A DNA stretch of 28,586 nt, from positions 1 to 28,586 of the forward strand of contig JAURHL010000005.1 in NCBI GenBank assembly GCA_030833305.1, given 5' to 3'. Of this stretch, positions 1 to 7,807 are shown in pieces (within the stretch, counting starts at the first letter, position 1; each line of letters begins with the position of its first letter). Source of the DNA: Acidimicrobiales bacterium (GTDB lineage Bacteria; Actinomycetota; Acidimicrobiia; Acidimicrobiales; Ilumatobacteraceae). Made by a program: the position numbers and the translations under genes. The notes under the pieces were generated by a model, which saw only the letters and a list, made by a program, of their open reading frames with translations, made no database searches and had not been told where the DNA came from.

Positions 1-453
1 GCGGATCGTCGCGGCATCTTCCAGGCCATCGCCACCGAGGGTTACGAATTGTTCACGACCGCGATGCTCGAATCCCTGGCTGCCGAACCCGACGACCCCA
101 CCACCGCTTTGCTCGAGGCCTACGTGAACTTCGCCCTCGACCACCGTGGACACTTTCGCGTCATGTTCCGACCCGACCTGTGCGCCATCGCCGACAGCCC
201 CGAACTGCAACGAATGGCGGATGGCTCGTTCGACGTGCTCGTGGACCACGTGCGTGACCTGCTCGGTCCCAAGGCGCCACTGAAAGACATCCGCGCCCGG
301 GCCGCAGCGATGTGGTCCTTGGCGCACGGTCTGTCGACCTTGCTGATCGACGGCCCCCTCGAGGCCAAGATCGGTCCCGTCTCCAGTCGTCGGGCTCTGA
401 TTCGCGCGGTGGCCGAGCAATCCGGCTTGGCCAACCCCCCGAAGCGGCGTTGA
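1..453 (+). CDS. TetR-family transcriptional regulator, C-terminal part (5' end outside window)
   Basis: The reading frame is open from base 1 and ends at TGA 451-453, giving 150 residues of a protein whose N-terminal helix-turn-helix lies before the window. The visible part is all alpha-helical ligand-binding domain. It carries a Trp-x-x-x-His-Gly motif (MWSLAHGLSTLL, about residue 104 onward), the hallmark of the WHG-type TetR C-terminal domain (TetR_C_33). Such proteins are usually repressors released by a small hydrophobic ligand. The gene ends 61 bp before a DHA2 drug exporter on the same strand, and a long palindrome lies between them. I infer local control of the exporter, and possibly of itself. 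The DNA-binding domain is not visible, so the family call rests on the C-terminal motif and the context. Confidence 0.8.
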   Translation, partial: ADRRGIFQAIATEGYELFTTAMLESLAAEPDDPTTALLEAYVNFALDHRGHFRVMFRPDLCAIADSPELQRMADGSFDVLVDHVRDLLGPKAPLKDIRARAAAMWSLAHGLSTLLIDGPLEAKIGPVSSRRALIRAVAEQSGLANPPKRR

Positions 454-477
454 GGTTCAGGGTTCGCGGGCGTCCAC

Positions 478-513
478 TTGACACTGCCTAGTTCTTGGAC
501 TAGACACTGTCAA
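478..513 (+). promoter_or_regulatory. Putative TetR operator overlapping the exporter promoter
   Basis: The 36 bp are an imperfect palindrome centred between 495 and 496, with 14 of 18 half-site positions pairing. The outer arms are TTGACA (478-483) and TGTCAA (508-513); the inner arms are CTAGT (488-492) and ACTAG (499-503). The left outer arm is also a perfect -35 hexamer. A -10-like TAGACA (501-506) follows at 17 bp, which would start transcription at about 513-515, on the ATG of the exporter. A protein bound here would cover the whole promoter. That the upstream TetR protein is the binder is inferred from position. Confidence 0.6.
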
Positions 514-514
514 C

Positions 515-2080
515 ATGAACACCCCGGAGGCCCTCGCCCACCCCGATCCCGTCGTTCAACGTCGCCGTTGGCGCATTCTGGCGATTCTCTGTCTCTCGAT
601 CTTTCTGGTGGTGGTGGACAACCTGATCATCAACGTCGCCATCCCGACCTTGGCCCGCGAACTGGGCGCCACCACCAGTGGTCTGCAATGGATCGTCGAT
701 TCCTACGCGTTGGTCTTCGCCGGCCTGTTGTTGGCCTGTGGCGGTCTCGGCGATCGCTTCGGTCGTCTGCGCATGATGCAGATCGGAATGGTGTTGTTCG
801 GCATCTTTTCCGCCTGGGCTGCTTTCTCGAGTTCCACGGGCGAACTCATCACCGCCCGTGGCTTGATGGGTGTCGGTGCGGCATTGGTGTTCCCCGGCAC
901 CCTCGCCGTGGTCATCGACGTGTTCCGTGACCCCACCGAACGCGCCAAAGCCATCGGCGTGTGGTCCGCGGTGTCGGGCGCGGCGGTGGCCTTCGGTCCG
1001 GTGACGGGGGGCTTCCTGTTGGAGCATTTCTGGTGGGGTTCGGTGTTCCTCATCAACATCCCCATCGTGCTCGTCGCGCTGTTCCTGCAGTGGCGGTACG
1101 TCCCCGAATCCCGCGACCCGAACGCCAAGCGACTCGACGTTCCCGGTTTCCTGCTCTCGATCTCGTTCGTGTCTCTCCTCGTCTACACCATCATCGAGGG
1201 TCCGCACCGTGGTTGGACGAGCAACGCCTCCGTCTTCGGGTTCGTGGGAGCGGCGACACTCGGAGCCGCGTTCGTCATACGTGAACGCTCGACGGAACAA
1301 CCACTGCTCGACGTGAAAGTGTTCCGCGACATGCGGGTCACCGCCGCGACGTCGTCGATCTTCATCGCCTTCTTCTCGCTCTTCGGTTTCACCTTCCTCA
1401 TCACCCAGTACTTCCAGTTCGTGCGCGGATACGACCCGCTGGAGTCGGGTTTGCACACCCTTCCGTTCGCGTTCGGCGCCGGCATCACCGCACCGATCGC
1501 GGCGCGGCTGTCGCTGAGGTTCGGACCCCGGCGGGTGATCCCCGTCGGTTTGCTGTGCATGGGTGTGGCGCAACTCTGGGCCAGCACGTTCGCCGTCGAC
1601 ACCACCTACTTCGGTTCGGTCGTCGCGAGCATGGTGCTGATGGCGGTCGGACTGTCGATGGTGACCAGTCCGGCGTCGGAGTCGGTGATGGGATCACTGC
1701 CCCGCGACATGGCCGGCGTCGGATCGGCCATCAACGACACCGGTCGCGAGGTGGGTGGAACTCTCGGAGTAGCGATCATCGGCAGCATCTTCGCCACCAC
1801 GTACGGCCCCCAGATCGTCGACCTGCTCACCCCCCTGTCGCTGCCCGAAGAAGCGGTGGCCTCGGCTAAGGAGTCGGTGGGTGCCGCCTTCGCGGTGGCT
1901 GAGCAGGTCGGCGAACCTTCGTTGGCGGGAACCATCCGCATGTCCGCCGGATCGTCGTTCCTCGACGGCTTTCAAGCGGCTTGCACGACGGTGGGAATCA
2001 TCGCCATCGCCGGCGCCCTGCTGGCGTTTCGCTTTCTGCCCTCCCGCACCCGGGAGTCGCTCACAAGTCCGTCGCCGTGA
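515..2080 (+). CDS. MFS drug exporter, DHA2 (EmrB/QacA) family, 14 TM
   Basis: This 521-residue inner-membrane protein should be a proton-driven multidrug exporter. The N-terminal part has the DHA2 pattern: a first helix ending in LIINVAIPTLA, then WIVDSYALVFAGLLL, then motif A of the major facilitator superfamily (GGLGDRFGRLR, near residues 80-90). A motif-C-like stretch (GVWSAVSGAAVAFGPVTGG) follows in the fifth helix. The length and the number of hydrophobic segments fit a 14-helix DHA2 member rather than a 12-helix one. No Shine-Dalgarno sequence precedes ATG 515; the palindromic promoter ends two bases before it, so a leaderless mRNA is likely. A TetR-type regulator lies directly upstream. 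The 3' end overlaps the convergent acyltransferase gene by 20 bp. The substrate cannot be read from the sequence. Confidence 0.9.
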   Translation: MNTPEALAHPDPVVQRRRWRILAILCLSIFLVVVDNLIINVAIPTLARELGATTSGLQWIVDSYALVFAGLLLACGGLGDRFGRLRMMQIGMVLFGIFSAWAAFSSSTGELITARGLMGVGAALVFPGTLAVVIDVFRDPTERAKAIGVWSAVSGAAVAFGPVTGGFLLEHFWWGSVFLINIPIVLVALFLQWRYVPESRDPNAKRLDVPGFLLSISFVSLLVYTIIEGPHRGWTSNASVFGFVGAATLGAAFVIRERSTEQPLLDVKVFRDMRVTAATSSIFIAFFSLFGFTFLITQYFQFVRGYDPLESGLHTLPFAFGAGITAPIAARLSLRFGPRRVIPVGLLCMGVAQLWASTFAVDTTYFGSVVASMVLMAVGLSMVTSPASESVMGSLPRDMAGVGSAINDTGREVGGTLGVAIIGSIFATTYGPQIVDLLTPLSLPEEAVASAKESVGAAFAVAEQVGEPSLAGTIRMSAGSSFLDGFQAACTTVGIIAIAGALLAFRFLPSRTRESLTSPSP

Positions 2081-4091
2081 TGCGCCGGTCGACGCGACAA
2101 TTCTGCCGGCGTTCCTCGCGATCCTGGTAGCAGTGAATGTCGGTGTACTCGACACCGAACTGCGTGAGGTAGTCCATCGTTCCGTCGTCCATCTCGGGGA
2201 CCACACACGGGTAGGAGCCGTCGAAGGGGCACGGATTGTCGAACGTGGCGGCGATCGTCATGGAGAGGAACCACCCCAGGCCGAGGGCGCCCACGATGGT
2301 GGAATGAATCCCGTCCGGACGGAACCACTCGGGATGCTGATACGAGAATCGGTTCCAGTCGGCGATCCGGGTGTCACCCATACGACCTTCGGCCACCAAG
2401 CGGGCGAGCGTCTCGTTGAATCCCGTGTACACCGAGCGCGTGCCTTGCGATCCGGATTCCGGAAAGGTCATCGACTCCTTGAAGTTCACGAAGATGACCG
2501 GCAATCCGGTGGCTGCCAACGCACTACCCACCTCGACCAACTCTTTCTCGACACTCGCGGGACGACTGTGATAGCCGACCATCACCACGAGAACGTCGTA
2601 TTGGGAGACGTCGATGGTGGGAATGACGTTCACGGCCTCGTCGGGCACACGAAGTTCGCGTGACTCGCACGACTGGTAGTAGAGGCGACGACAGCCCTCG
2701 GCGTCCATGACGTACTCGAACCCGCGCAAGGTCGTCTGGCCCTGCTCGAACCAGCGCATCACGGCCATCGTGGAGTCACCCAACAAGTAGGCGCGCACCC
2801 GCTTGGGTTCGGGCGGCGGCGCGGGAACGGTCGTCGTAACCGGGATCGAGTCGACGACGGTCGTTTCGGGAGCCGGGTTCGGGTCGAGAGTCGACGTGAC
2901 GCTCGGTTCGAGAGGTGCGAACGAGGCCATGTCGGAGGATTCCGATGGCGTGAACCGCAACACCACCGCCCCGGCACCGAGGAACAAGGCCACCGCGGCC
3001 AAGCCGGCCACGATGGAGCGTGACGGTCGCAGCGACAGCCATGGATTCCAACGCAACGGGTTCTCCACGACGAGACGACACAACTCGGCGAACATCAGCG
3101 CGACGACGACGAGACCCACGCGGCCGGCCCAGTCGGGTTTGCCGTAGAGGTGCTCGGTGATGACGATGAGCGGCCAGTGCCACAAGTACAACGCAAAACT
3201 GACGCCGCCGATGTATTGCAGCAGTCGCCAACGCAACAGCATCACCGGCCCACCCGAAACGTCGCCCGCCACGATGATCGCTGCCGTTCCCAGAACCGGC
3301 AACAGAGCGGCCGTTCCCGGGAAGGCCGTTTCCGCGTCGAACCGGACGGCGGAGACGAAAATGGCACCAAGACCGATCCAGCCGAGGAGTCCGCGAATCG
3401 CCGACGGCAATCGAACGATCGCGCCGGCAACGAGAGCCAAGAGGGCGCCGATCAAGATCTCCCAGGCTCGAGTGTGGGGCAGGAAATACCCCGAATGTTC
3501 ACCCGGCTGCGCATGGTGCACCGAGGCCCAGAGGGAACCGGCGATGGCCACCGTCGCGAACGCGAACAATGCCGGTCGCCAGGCTCGACGGGCGAGACGC
3601 ACGATGACGACGACCGCCAGTGGCCACACCAGATAGAACTGCTCCTCGACGCCGAGGGACCAATAGTGCTGCAGCGGCGACGGGTTGACGACCCCCGCGA
3701 GATAGTCCCCGGTCAGCGAATCCAGAACCAGATTCGCGCAGAACCCCACCGCGCCGAGGCCGACTTGGACCAACTGCCGTGCCTGGTTTCGCTCGAACAC
3801 CGCCACACCCACGACGACGGTGATGATCGCGACCAACGTCGCCATCGGCACGATGCGGCGAATGCGGCGGGCCCAGAAACCGGACAGCGATATCCGCCCC
3901 TTCTGCTCGACCTCACGGATGAGAAGAGCGGTGATGAGGAAGCCCGACACCACGAAGAACACGTCCACCCCGACGTAACCGCCCGACACGGTCGAGACAC
4001 CGAGGTGATACAGAATCACCAGAATCACCGCGACGGCTCGTAGGCCTTCGATCTCTGCCAACTTCGGATGGCCAGAATCGCGCATTCGCAT
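2061..4091 (-). CDS. Acyltransferase-3 / SGNH two-domain O-acyltransferase (OafA-like)
   Basis: The protein (676 residues from ATG 4091) should O-acylate a cell-surface glycan at the membrane. The N-terminal half is an acyltransferase-3 domain: it opens with LAEIEGLRAVAVILVILYHL and GGYVGVDVFFVVSGFLIT, contains YWSLGVEEQFYLVWPL, and has about ten hydrophobic helices. A Pro/Thr-rich linker follows. The C-terminal extracytoplasmic SGNH domain has a GDS nucleophile motif (YLLGDSTMAV) and a DGIH motif with the Asp/His pair. In OafA-type enzymes the membrane domain passes an acyl group to the SGNH domain, which transfers it to polysaccharide. The frame stays open upstream to 4193, but that would run through the tRNA-Val gene, so I take ATG 4091 (ATG 4085 is the alternative). 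The acceptor glycan is unknown, and no glycan-synthesis genes are nearby. Confidence 0.88.
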   Translation of the reverse strand: MRMRDSGHPKLAEIEGLRAVAVILVILYHLGVSTVSGGYVGVDVFFVVSGFLITALLIREVEQKGRISLSGFWARRIRRIVPMATLVAIITVVVGVAVFERNQARQLVQVGLGAVGFCANLVLDSLTGDYLAGVVNPSPLQHYWSLGVEEQFYLVWPLAVVVIVRLARRAWRPALFAFATVAIAGSLWASVHHAQPGEHSGYFLPHTRAWEILIGALLALVAGAIVRLPSAIRGLLGWIGLGAIFVSAVRFDAETAFPGTAALLPVLGTAAIIVAGDVSGGPVMLLRWRLLQYIGGVSFALYLWHWPLIVITEHLYGKPDWAGRVGLVVVALMFAELCRLVVENPLRWNPWLSLRPSRSIVAGLAAVALFLGAGAVVLRFTPSESSDMASFAPLEPSVTSTLDPNPAPETTVVDSIPVTTTVPAPPPEPKRVRAYLLGDSTMAVMRWFEQGQTTLRGFEYVMDAEGCRRLYYQSCESRELRVPDEAVNVIPTIDVSQYDVLVVMVGYHSRPASVEKELVEVGSALAATGLPVIFVNFKESMTFPESGSQGTRSVYTGFNETLARLVAEGRMGDTRIADWNRFSYQHPEWFRPDGIHSTIVGALGLGWFLSMTIAATFDNPCPFDGSYPCVVPEMDDGTMDYLTQFGVEYTDIHCYQDREERRQNCRVDRRITATDL

Positions 4092-4092
4092 G

Positions 4093-4098
4093 AGCCTA
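4093..4098 (-). promoter_or_regulatory. Possible -10 box of the acyltransferase gene
   Basis: On the minus strand TAGGCT lies 7 nt before ATG 4085 and 1 nt before ATG 4091. If it is a -10 element, the transcript would begin at about 4085 and the second ATG would be a leaderless start. No convincing -35 is seen. The alternative reading is that the AGG inside it acts as a weak ribosome binding site for ATG 4091. Confidence 0.22.
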
Positions 4099-4156
4099 AC
4101 GATGGGTCCTACGACGGAGATTGATCCCACGATTACCGTCAGGACGAGACGCAATC

Positions 4157-4233
4157 TGGTGGGCGTGACGGGACTCGAACCCGGGACCTCCACCGTGTCA
4201 TGGTGGCGCTCTAACCAACTGAGCTACACGCCC
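4157..4233 (-). tRNA. tRNA-Val (anticodon GAC), CCA encoded
   Basis: Read on the minus strand, the 77 nt fold as a tRNA. The 7-bp acceptor stem is GGGCGTG/CACGCCC. The D arm is GCTC-AGTTGGTTA-GAGC. The anticodon stem is CCACC/GGTGG with loop ATGACAC, which places T33 before anticodon GAC (reads GUC, Val). The T loop is TTCGAGT. The last T-stem pair is a C-U mismatch. A73 fits valine identity, and the terminal CCA is genome-encoded. The tRNA lies 58 bp downstream of hemW on the same strand and 65 bp upstream of the acyltransferase start. Confidence 0.96.
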
Positions 4234-4291
4234 GAAAGCCCCCTCAGCCTAGCCCCGCATCCGCCGTGACCAACCGGATCGAGCCCGTCAT

Positions 4292-5368
4292 TCATTTCAG
4301 ACGCAGAGCCACCTCGTTGGCCAATAATCGTCCGGCACGCGTCAATCGGGCCCGCCCGCCCTCGACCACCAGTAGATCGCCCATCATCGCCAGGTCGTCC
4401 GCCTCGAACGACTCCACCGGCACGCCCGCGGTGGTGCGCAACGACAGCTGCAACCCCTCGATGCGACGCGCGTCCGCACCCAACGTCTCTCCGGCCGATT
4501 CGGCGCTGCGACCCTCACCGATCGCCTCGATGAAACGTTCCGGAGTGCGCACGTTCCACCAGCGCCGACCGGCACGATGCGAATGGGCCGCACACCCGAA
4601 ACCCAGGTAGTCGCCCTGTGACCAGTACACGCGATTGTGTCGACATTCGTGTCCGGGCACGGCCCAGTTCGACACCTCGTAGTTCGCCATGCCCGCCGCG
4701 GTCAACAGATCGTCGACCAACTCGTACATCTCGGCTTGAACGTCGTCGTCGGGGTGTCGGGCGGGATCGTCGGCCAACGGCGTACCGGCCTCGACCGTCA
4801 AGCCGTACGCCGACACGTGAGCTGGTTGCAATTCGAGAGCAGCGGTCACCGTCCGTCGCCAGTCATCCAGCGACTCGCCATGCACCCCGTAGATGATGTC
4901 GAGGTTGATGTCGTGCACACCGGCATCGCGGGCGAAGGTCATCGCCCTCACCACGTTGGCCGGATCGTGCGTGCGACCCAACGATTTCAACACGTGATCC
5001 TGCATCGACTGCACGCCGACACTCACCCGGTTCACTCCCCCGTCGGCGAACGTACGCATCATCTCGGTCGTGACGTCGTCGGGGTTGCACTCGATGGTGA
5101 ACTCGCAGTCGGTGGTTCGCGGCACCGCGTTCAACGAGCGCATCAACATCTCGGCCGGAACACGCGTCGGCGTGCCACCACCGACGAAGATCGACGTGGC
5201 TCGAGGCATACCATCGTCCACCGCACGGGAAATCTCCGTGGCCAACGCGTTCAGATAACTCGGAATCACGTCGTCCCGGTCGGTGAAGGTGGCGAACGCG
5301 CAGTAGTCGCAACGATGACGACAGAACGGGATGTGCACGTACACCCCGAAGTCGGCCGGTGGCTCCAT
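4292..5368 (-). CDS. hemW: HemW-like radical SAM heme chaperone
   Basis: The 358-residue protein begins with the HemW signature FGVYVHIPFC followed by C-RHR-C-DY-C-AF, the CxxxCxxC loop that holds the radical-SAM 4Fe-4S cluster. A Phe after the third Cys fits HemW rather than true oxygen-independent coproporphyrinogen oxidase HemN. FVGGGTPTRV (glycine-rich SAM-binding strand), TIECNPDD and NRVSVGVQS follow in the usual order. The C-terminal part resembles the HemN_C domain. HemW proteins bind heme and deliver it to respiratory proteins; many are misannotated as HemN. ATG 5368 overlaps the TGA of the upstream bldD-like gene by one base (TGATG), so translation is probably coupled. A GTG three bases earlier (5371) is an alternative start. 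It is the last protein gene of the hrcA-dnaJ-rsmE-bldD run. Confidence 0.9.
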   Translation of the reverse strand: MEPPADFGVYVHIPFCRHRCDYCAFATFTDRDDVIPSYLNALATEISRAVDDGMPRATSIFVGGGTPTRVPAEMLMRSLNAVPRTTDCEFTIECNPDDVTTEMMRTFADGGVNRVSVGVQSMQDHVLKSLGRTHDPANVVRAMTFARDAGVHDINLDIIYGVHGESLDDWRRTVTAALELQPAHVSAYGLTVEAGTPLADDPARHPDDDVQAEMYELVDDLLTAAGMANYEVSNWAVPGHECRHNRVYWSQGDYLGFGCAAHSHRAGRRWWNVRTPERFIEAIGEGRSAESAGETLGADARRIEGLQLSLRTTAGVPVESFEADDLAMMGDLLVVEGGRARLTRAGRLLANEVALRLK

Positions 5369-5880
5369 CACGTCGTCGGCCGGAACAACAGGCCAAGGTC
5401 GTCCAAGGTGGCGGCCACGTCCTCGGTGGCCACGTTCAACATGGCGGCGATGGCACGCACGTCGTCGGCGCGCACCGTGAGCACCTTGCCGTTGAAGTCC
5501 CCACGCTGAACCTGGATCATCGACAGGAAGCGACCGAGCATCTCGTACGCGGCACCCTTCTTGGCGGCCAAGGCCACCAGGTCGACGGCCATCTTGCGCC
5601 TCGGAGCGGAGCCGTCCACGCCGCCGATCGAGTCACGGGGCAACAGTTGCTCGGTGGGCACGTTGTAGATCTCGGCCAGGCGATGAAGGCGGGGCAACGA
5701 CACCGAGCGCTCGCCGCGCTCGTACGCACCCACCACCGAGGCCTTGAACTCCTCGTTCGACACCGACTCCAGTTCCTGCAGCGACATCTTCTTCTGCTTG
5801 CGGATGGACCGCAGACGCTCACCCACCCGTTGGTTGTAGGCCCGCGATGCGGCGTCGTCGACCTCGGATTCCTGCGCCAT
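5368..5880 (-). CDS. bldD: BldD-like transcriptional regulator with cyclic-di-GMP-binding motif
   Basis: This 170-residue protein matches the two-domain plan of Streptomyces BldD, the developmental repressor that dimerises on cyclic-di-GMP. Residues about 15-80 form an Xre-type helix-turn-helix domain (GERLRSIRKQKKMSLQELE, then FKASVVGAYERGERSVSLPR), including the BldD-typical VVGxYERG stretch. Residues about 97-165 form the C-terminal domain. It carries R126-x-D128, eight residues, then R137-x-x-D140, the exact RxD-x8-RxxD spacing that binds the cyclic-di-GMP tetramer in BldD. ATG 5880 is chosen because a strong ribosome binding site (GGAGAGGA) precedes it; a GTG at 5895 lies upstream of that site. 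The gene sits between rsmE and hemW and overlaps the hemW start. DNA targets are unknown. Confidence 0.88.
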   Translation of the reverse strand: MAQESEVDDAASRAYNQRVGERLRSIRKQKKMSLQELESVSNEEFKASVVGAYERGERSVSLPRLHRLAEIYNVPTEQLLPRDSIGGVDGSAPRRKMAVDLVALAAKKGAAYEMLGRFLSMIQVQRGDFNGKVLTVRADDVRAIAAMLNVATEDVAATLDDLGLLFRPTT

Positions 5881-5916
5881 CGCGTCCTCTCCCACCGCCC
5901 TCGGTGTTCGCAGTTC

Positions 5917-5922
5917 AATCTA
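5917..5922 (-). promoter_or_regulatory. Possible -10 box for bldD/hemW
   Basis: In the 83-bp gap between rsmE and bldD, TAGATT on the minus strand is a good -10 hexamer. It would give a leader of about 30 nt containing the strong ribosome binding site of bldD. The -35 region is weak. This could allow bldD and hemW to be transcribed separately from the heat-shock genes upstream. Confidence 0.3.
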
Positions 5923-5963
5923 GGCGGTCGCGTCGCCACTCTCCGTGGCGGGAACCCGCAAAG

Positions 5964-6638
5964 TCAGCGACGGGCCACCAACAAGGCACCCGCCACCACC
6001 GCGGCGGTCTCGGCGCGCAACACACCGCCCGGCAGACCCACCGACGAACCGAACAGCGCGAGTTCGTCATCGGTGAAACCGCCCTCCGGGCCCACCGCGA
6101 TCATGCTCACGCCGTCACCCATGGACCCGCCACCCGGCTCGGCCACCGCCAAGCCCGCACCGTGGATACGCACGAGCTCCTGAACCGAACCCACCACCGA
6201 CTCGATGGTGGGAACGAACACCTGACGGCTCTGCATCACCGCTTCGCGCGCCACCTTGCGCCAACGCTCCAGATTTCGTTCGGCCTTGTCGGCGTCCCAC
6301 TTCACCACGGAACGCATCGACACGAAGGGCACGATAGTGTCCACACCCAACTCGGTGAGCTTCTGCACGATGGTCTCGGGCTTGTCGGACTTGCACAGCG
6401 CGAAAGCCACGCCCAAGGGCGCGCGAGACGGTTCGCGAACGACGTCGGAGACCGGTCGTAACGCGCCGTCGGACCAGGCGCACACGCGCCACGCGCCCCG
6501 GCCGTCGGTGACCGACACGTTCTCGCCGTCGCGCAGGCGCAACACCCGCACGCGGTGATGGTGGTCGTCCTCGGCCAACACCGGCGACGTCACGTCGTCC
6601 ACGATCACGTGGGTGGCGGCGCGGCGCCGCTCGTTCAC
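5964..6638 (-). CDS. rsmE: 16S rRNA (uracil-1498-N3)-methyltransferase RsmE
   Basis: RsmE methylates U1498 of helix 44 in 16S rRNA using S-adenosylmethionine. The 224-residue protein has a short N-terminal PUA-like part (HHHRVRVLRLRDGENVSVTDG) and a SPOUT-class catalytic domain. The family landmarks are LTELGVDTIVPF, RWRKVAREAVMQSRQVFVP, the SAM-binding AVGPEGGFTDDEL and the C-terminal knot motif LRAETAAVVA. It is slightly shorter than E. coli RsmE, mainly in the N-terminal domain. The start is GTG 6638, which overlaps the dnaJ stop codon by four bases (GTGA) and suggests translational coupling. Pairing with dnaJ is common in bacteria. Confidence 0.95.
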   Translation of the reverse strand: MNERRRAATHVIVDDVTSPVLAEDDHHHRVRVLRLRDGENVSVTDGRGAWRVCAWSDGALRPVSDVVREPSRAPLGVAFALCKSDKPETIVQKLTELGVDTIVPFVSMRSVVKWDADKAERNLERWRKVAREAVMQSRQVFVPTIESVVGSVQELVRIHGAGLAVAEPGGGSMGDGVSMIAVGPEGGFTDDELALFGSSVGLPGGVLRAETAAVVAGALLVARR

Positions 6639-7753
6639 GAGAACGCCGACTTGATCTTCGAGAAGAACGAGGTGTCGGCGGGTGCCACGTCCTCACCGCG
6701 AGCCTCGGCGAACTGACGCAACAAACGCGACTCGTCGTCGGACAACTTGGTGGGCACCTTCACCGAGATCAGCACCCGCAGATCGCCGCGACCACTGGAC
6801 TGCAGACGCGGCACGCCCCGACGCTTCAGCACGAACTCACGACCCGGTTGCGTTCCCGCCGGCACCACCAACGTCTCGTCACCGTCCAACGTGGGCAACT
6901 GCAACGACACGCCGAGCGTGGCCTGGGCGATGGACACCTCCACCACCGTCACCAGATCGAAGCCGTCGCGCTCGTAGCGGTCGTGCGGACGAACGCGCAG
7001 ATGCACGAACAGATCGCCGGCGCCACCACCTCGCGGACCCACCGCGCCTCGACCGGTCAGGCGCAGGGTGCTGCCGGTGTCCACGCCCGCGGGCACGTCG
7101 ACCTGGAACGTCTTCTCGGTGACCACGCGACCCTCACCCGAACAGGTAGCGCACGGCGTGGCGATGACGCGACCGAAACCCCGGCAGCGCTGGCACGCCT
7201 GCATGGTGACCATCTGACCCAGGATGCTCTGACGCACGCGCTGCACCTGGCCCTGACCGTTGCATTCGCTGCACTTCACCGGCTGCGTACCCGCGCCGGC
7301 ACCCGAGCCACCACAGTCGTCGCACGACAACGCGGTGCGCACGTTCACGGGCAAGGTGGCCCCGAACACGGCTTGCTCGAAGTCGAGGTCGGCCACCACT
7401 TCCAGGTCCTGTCCACGCGGCGGACCCGACGGACCGCGCTGCTGACCGAAGGGACTACCACCGCCGAAGAAGGTCTCGAAGATGTCGCCCAGTCCACCGC
7501 CACCGCCGAAGAAGTCACCGCCACCACCGGCACCCGAGACTCCGGCCTCGCCGAAGCGGTCGTAACGAGCGCGCGCATCCGGATCGCTCAACACTTCATA
7601 GGCCTGAGCGACCTGCTTGAACTTCTCCTCGGCCGTGGCATCGCCGGGGTTCGCATCGGGGTGCAGTTGACGGGCCTTCGTGCGGTAGGCCTTCTTGATC
7701 TCGTCGGCCGACGCATTGCGCGACACACCGAGCAATTCGTAGTAGTCAGCCAT
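6635..7753 (-). CDS. dnaJ: Chaperone DnaJ (type I Hsp40)
   Basis: DnaJ stimulates DnaK ATPase activity and delivers unfolded clients. The 372-residue protein has the full type I layout. The J domain is at residues 1-70, with HPD inside ARQLHPDANPGD. A Gly/Phe-rich linker runs at about 75-120 (GGGGDFFGGGGGLGDIFETFF). Four zinc-finger repeats follow: CDDCGGSG, CSECNGQG, CQRCRGFG and CATCSGEG, all cysteines intact. The C-terminal substrate-binding domains follow. GGTGGA before ATG 7753 may serve as the ribosome binding site. The gene is 54 bp downstream of hrcA and overlaps rsmE by four bases. No dnaK or grpE is in the window, so this is the hrcA-dnaJ arrangement separate from a dnaK operon. Confidence 0.97.
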   Translation of the reverse strand: MADYYELLGVSRNASADEIKKAYRTKARQLHPDANPGDATAEEKFKQVAQAYEVLSDPDARARYDRFGEAGVSGAGGGGDFFGGGGGLGDIFETFFGGGSPFGQQRGPSGPPRGQDLEVVADLDFEQAVFGATLPVNVRTALSCDDCGGSGAGAGTQPVKCSECNGQGQVQRVRQSILGQMVTMQACQRCRGFGRVIATPCATCSGEGRVVTEKTFQVDVPAGVDTGSTLRLTGRGAVGPRGGGAGDLFVHLRVRPHDRYERDGFDLVTVVEVSIAQATLGVSLQLPTLDGDETLVVPAGTQPGREFVLKRRGVPRLQSSGRGDLRVLISVKVPTKLSDDESRLLRQFAEARGEDVAPADTSFFSKIKSAFS

Positions 7754-7782
7754 GTCGATCCACCATCTCGCGCCACAGTCAA

Positions 7783-7796
7783 CCGCCCGCGGGCGG
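7783..7796. repeat. 14-bp perfect palindrome between hrcA and dnaJ
   Basis: CCGCCCGCGGGCGG is a perfect palindrome in the 54-bp hrcA-dnaJ gap. It is next to a minus-strand TTGACT (7777-7782), which could be a -35 box, although no good -10 follows. As RNA it could form a 5-bp stem with a 4-nt loop. It matches neither CIRCE nor HAIR heat-shock operators. A regulatory role is speculative, and GC-rich palindromes of this size do arise by chance. Confidence 0.45.
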
Positions 7797-7807
7797 CGAC
7801 CGTCTAC

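Noticed and set aside
4092..4193. N-terminal extension of the acyltransferase up to 4193
   Set aside because: The extra 34 residues would be read through the 3' half of the tRNA-Val gene. The family normally begins near the LAEIEGLRAVAV motif.
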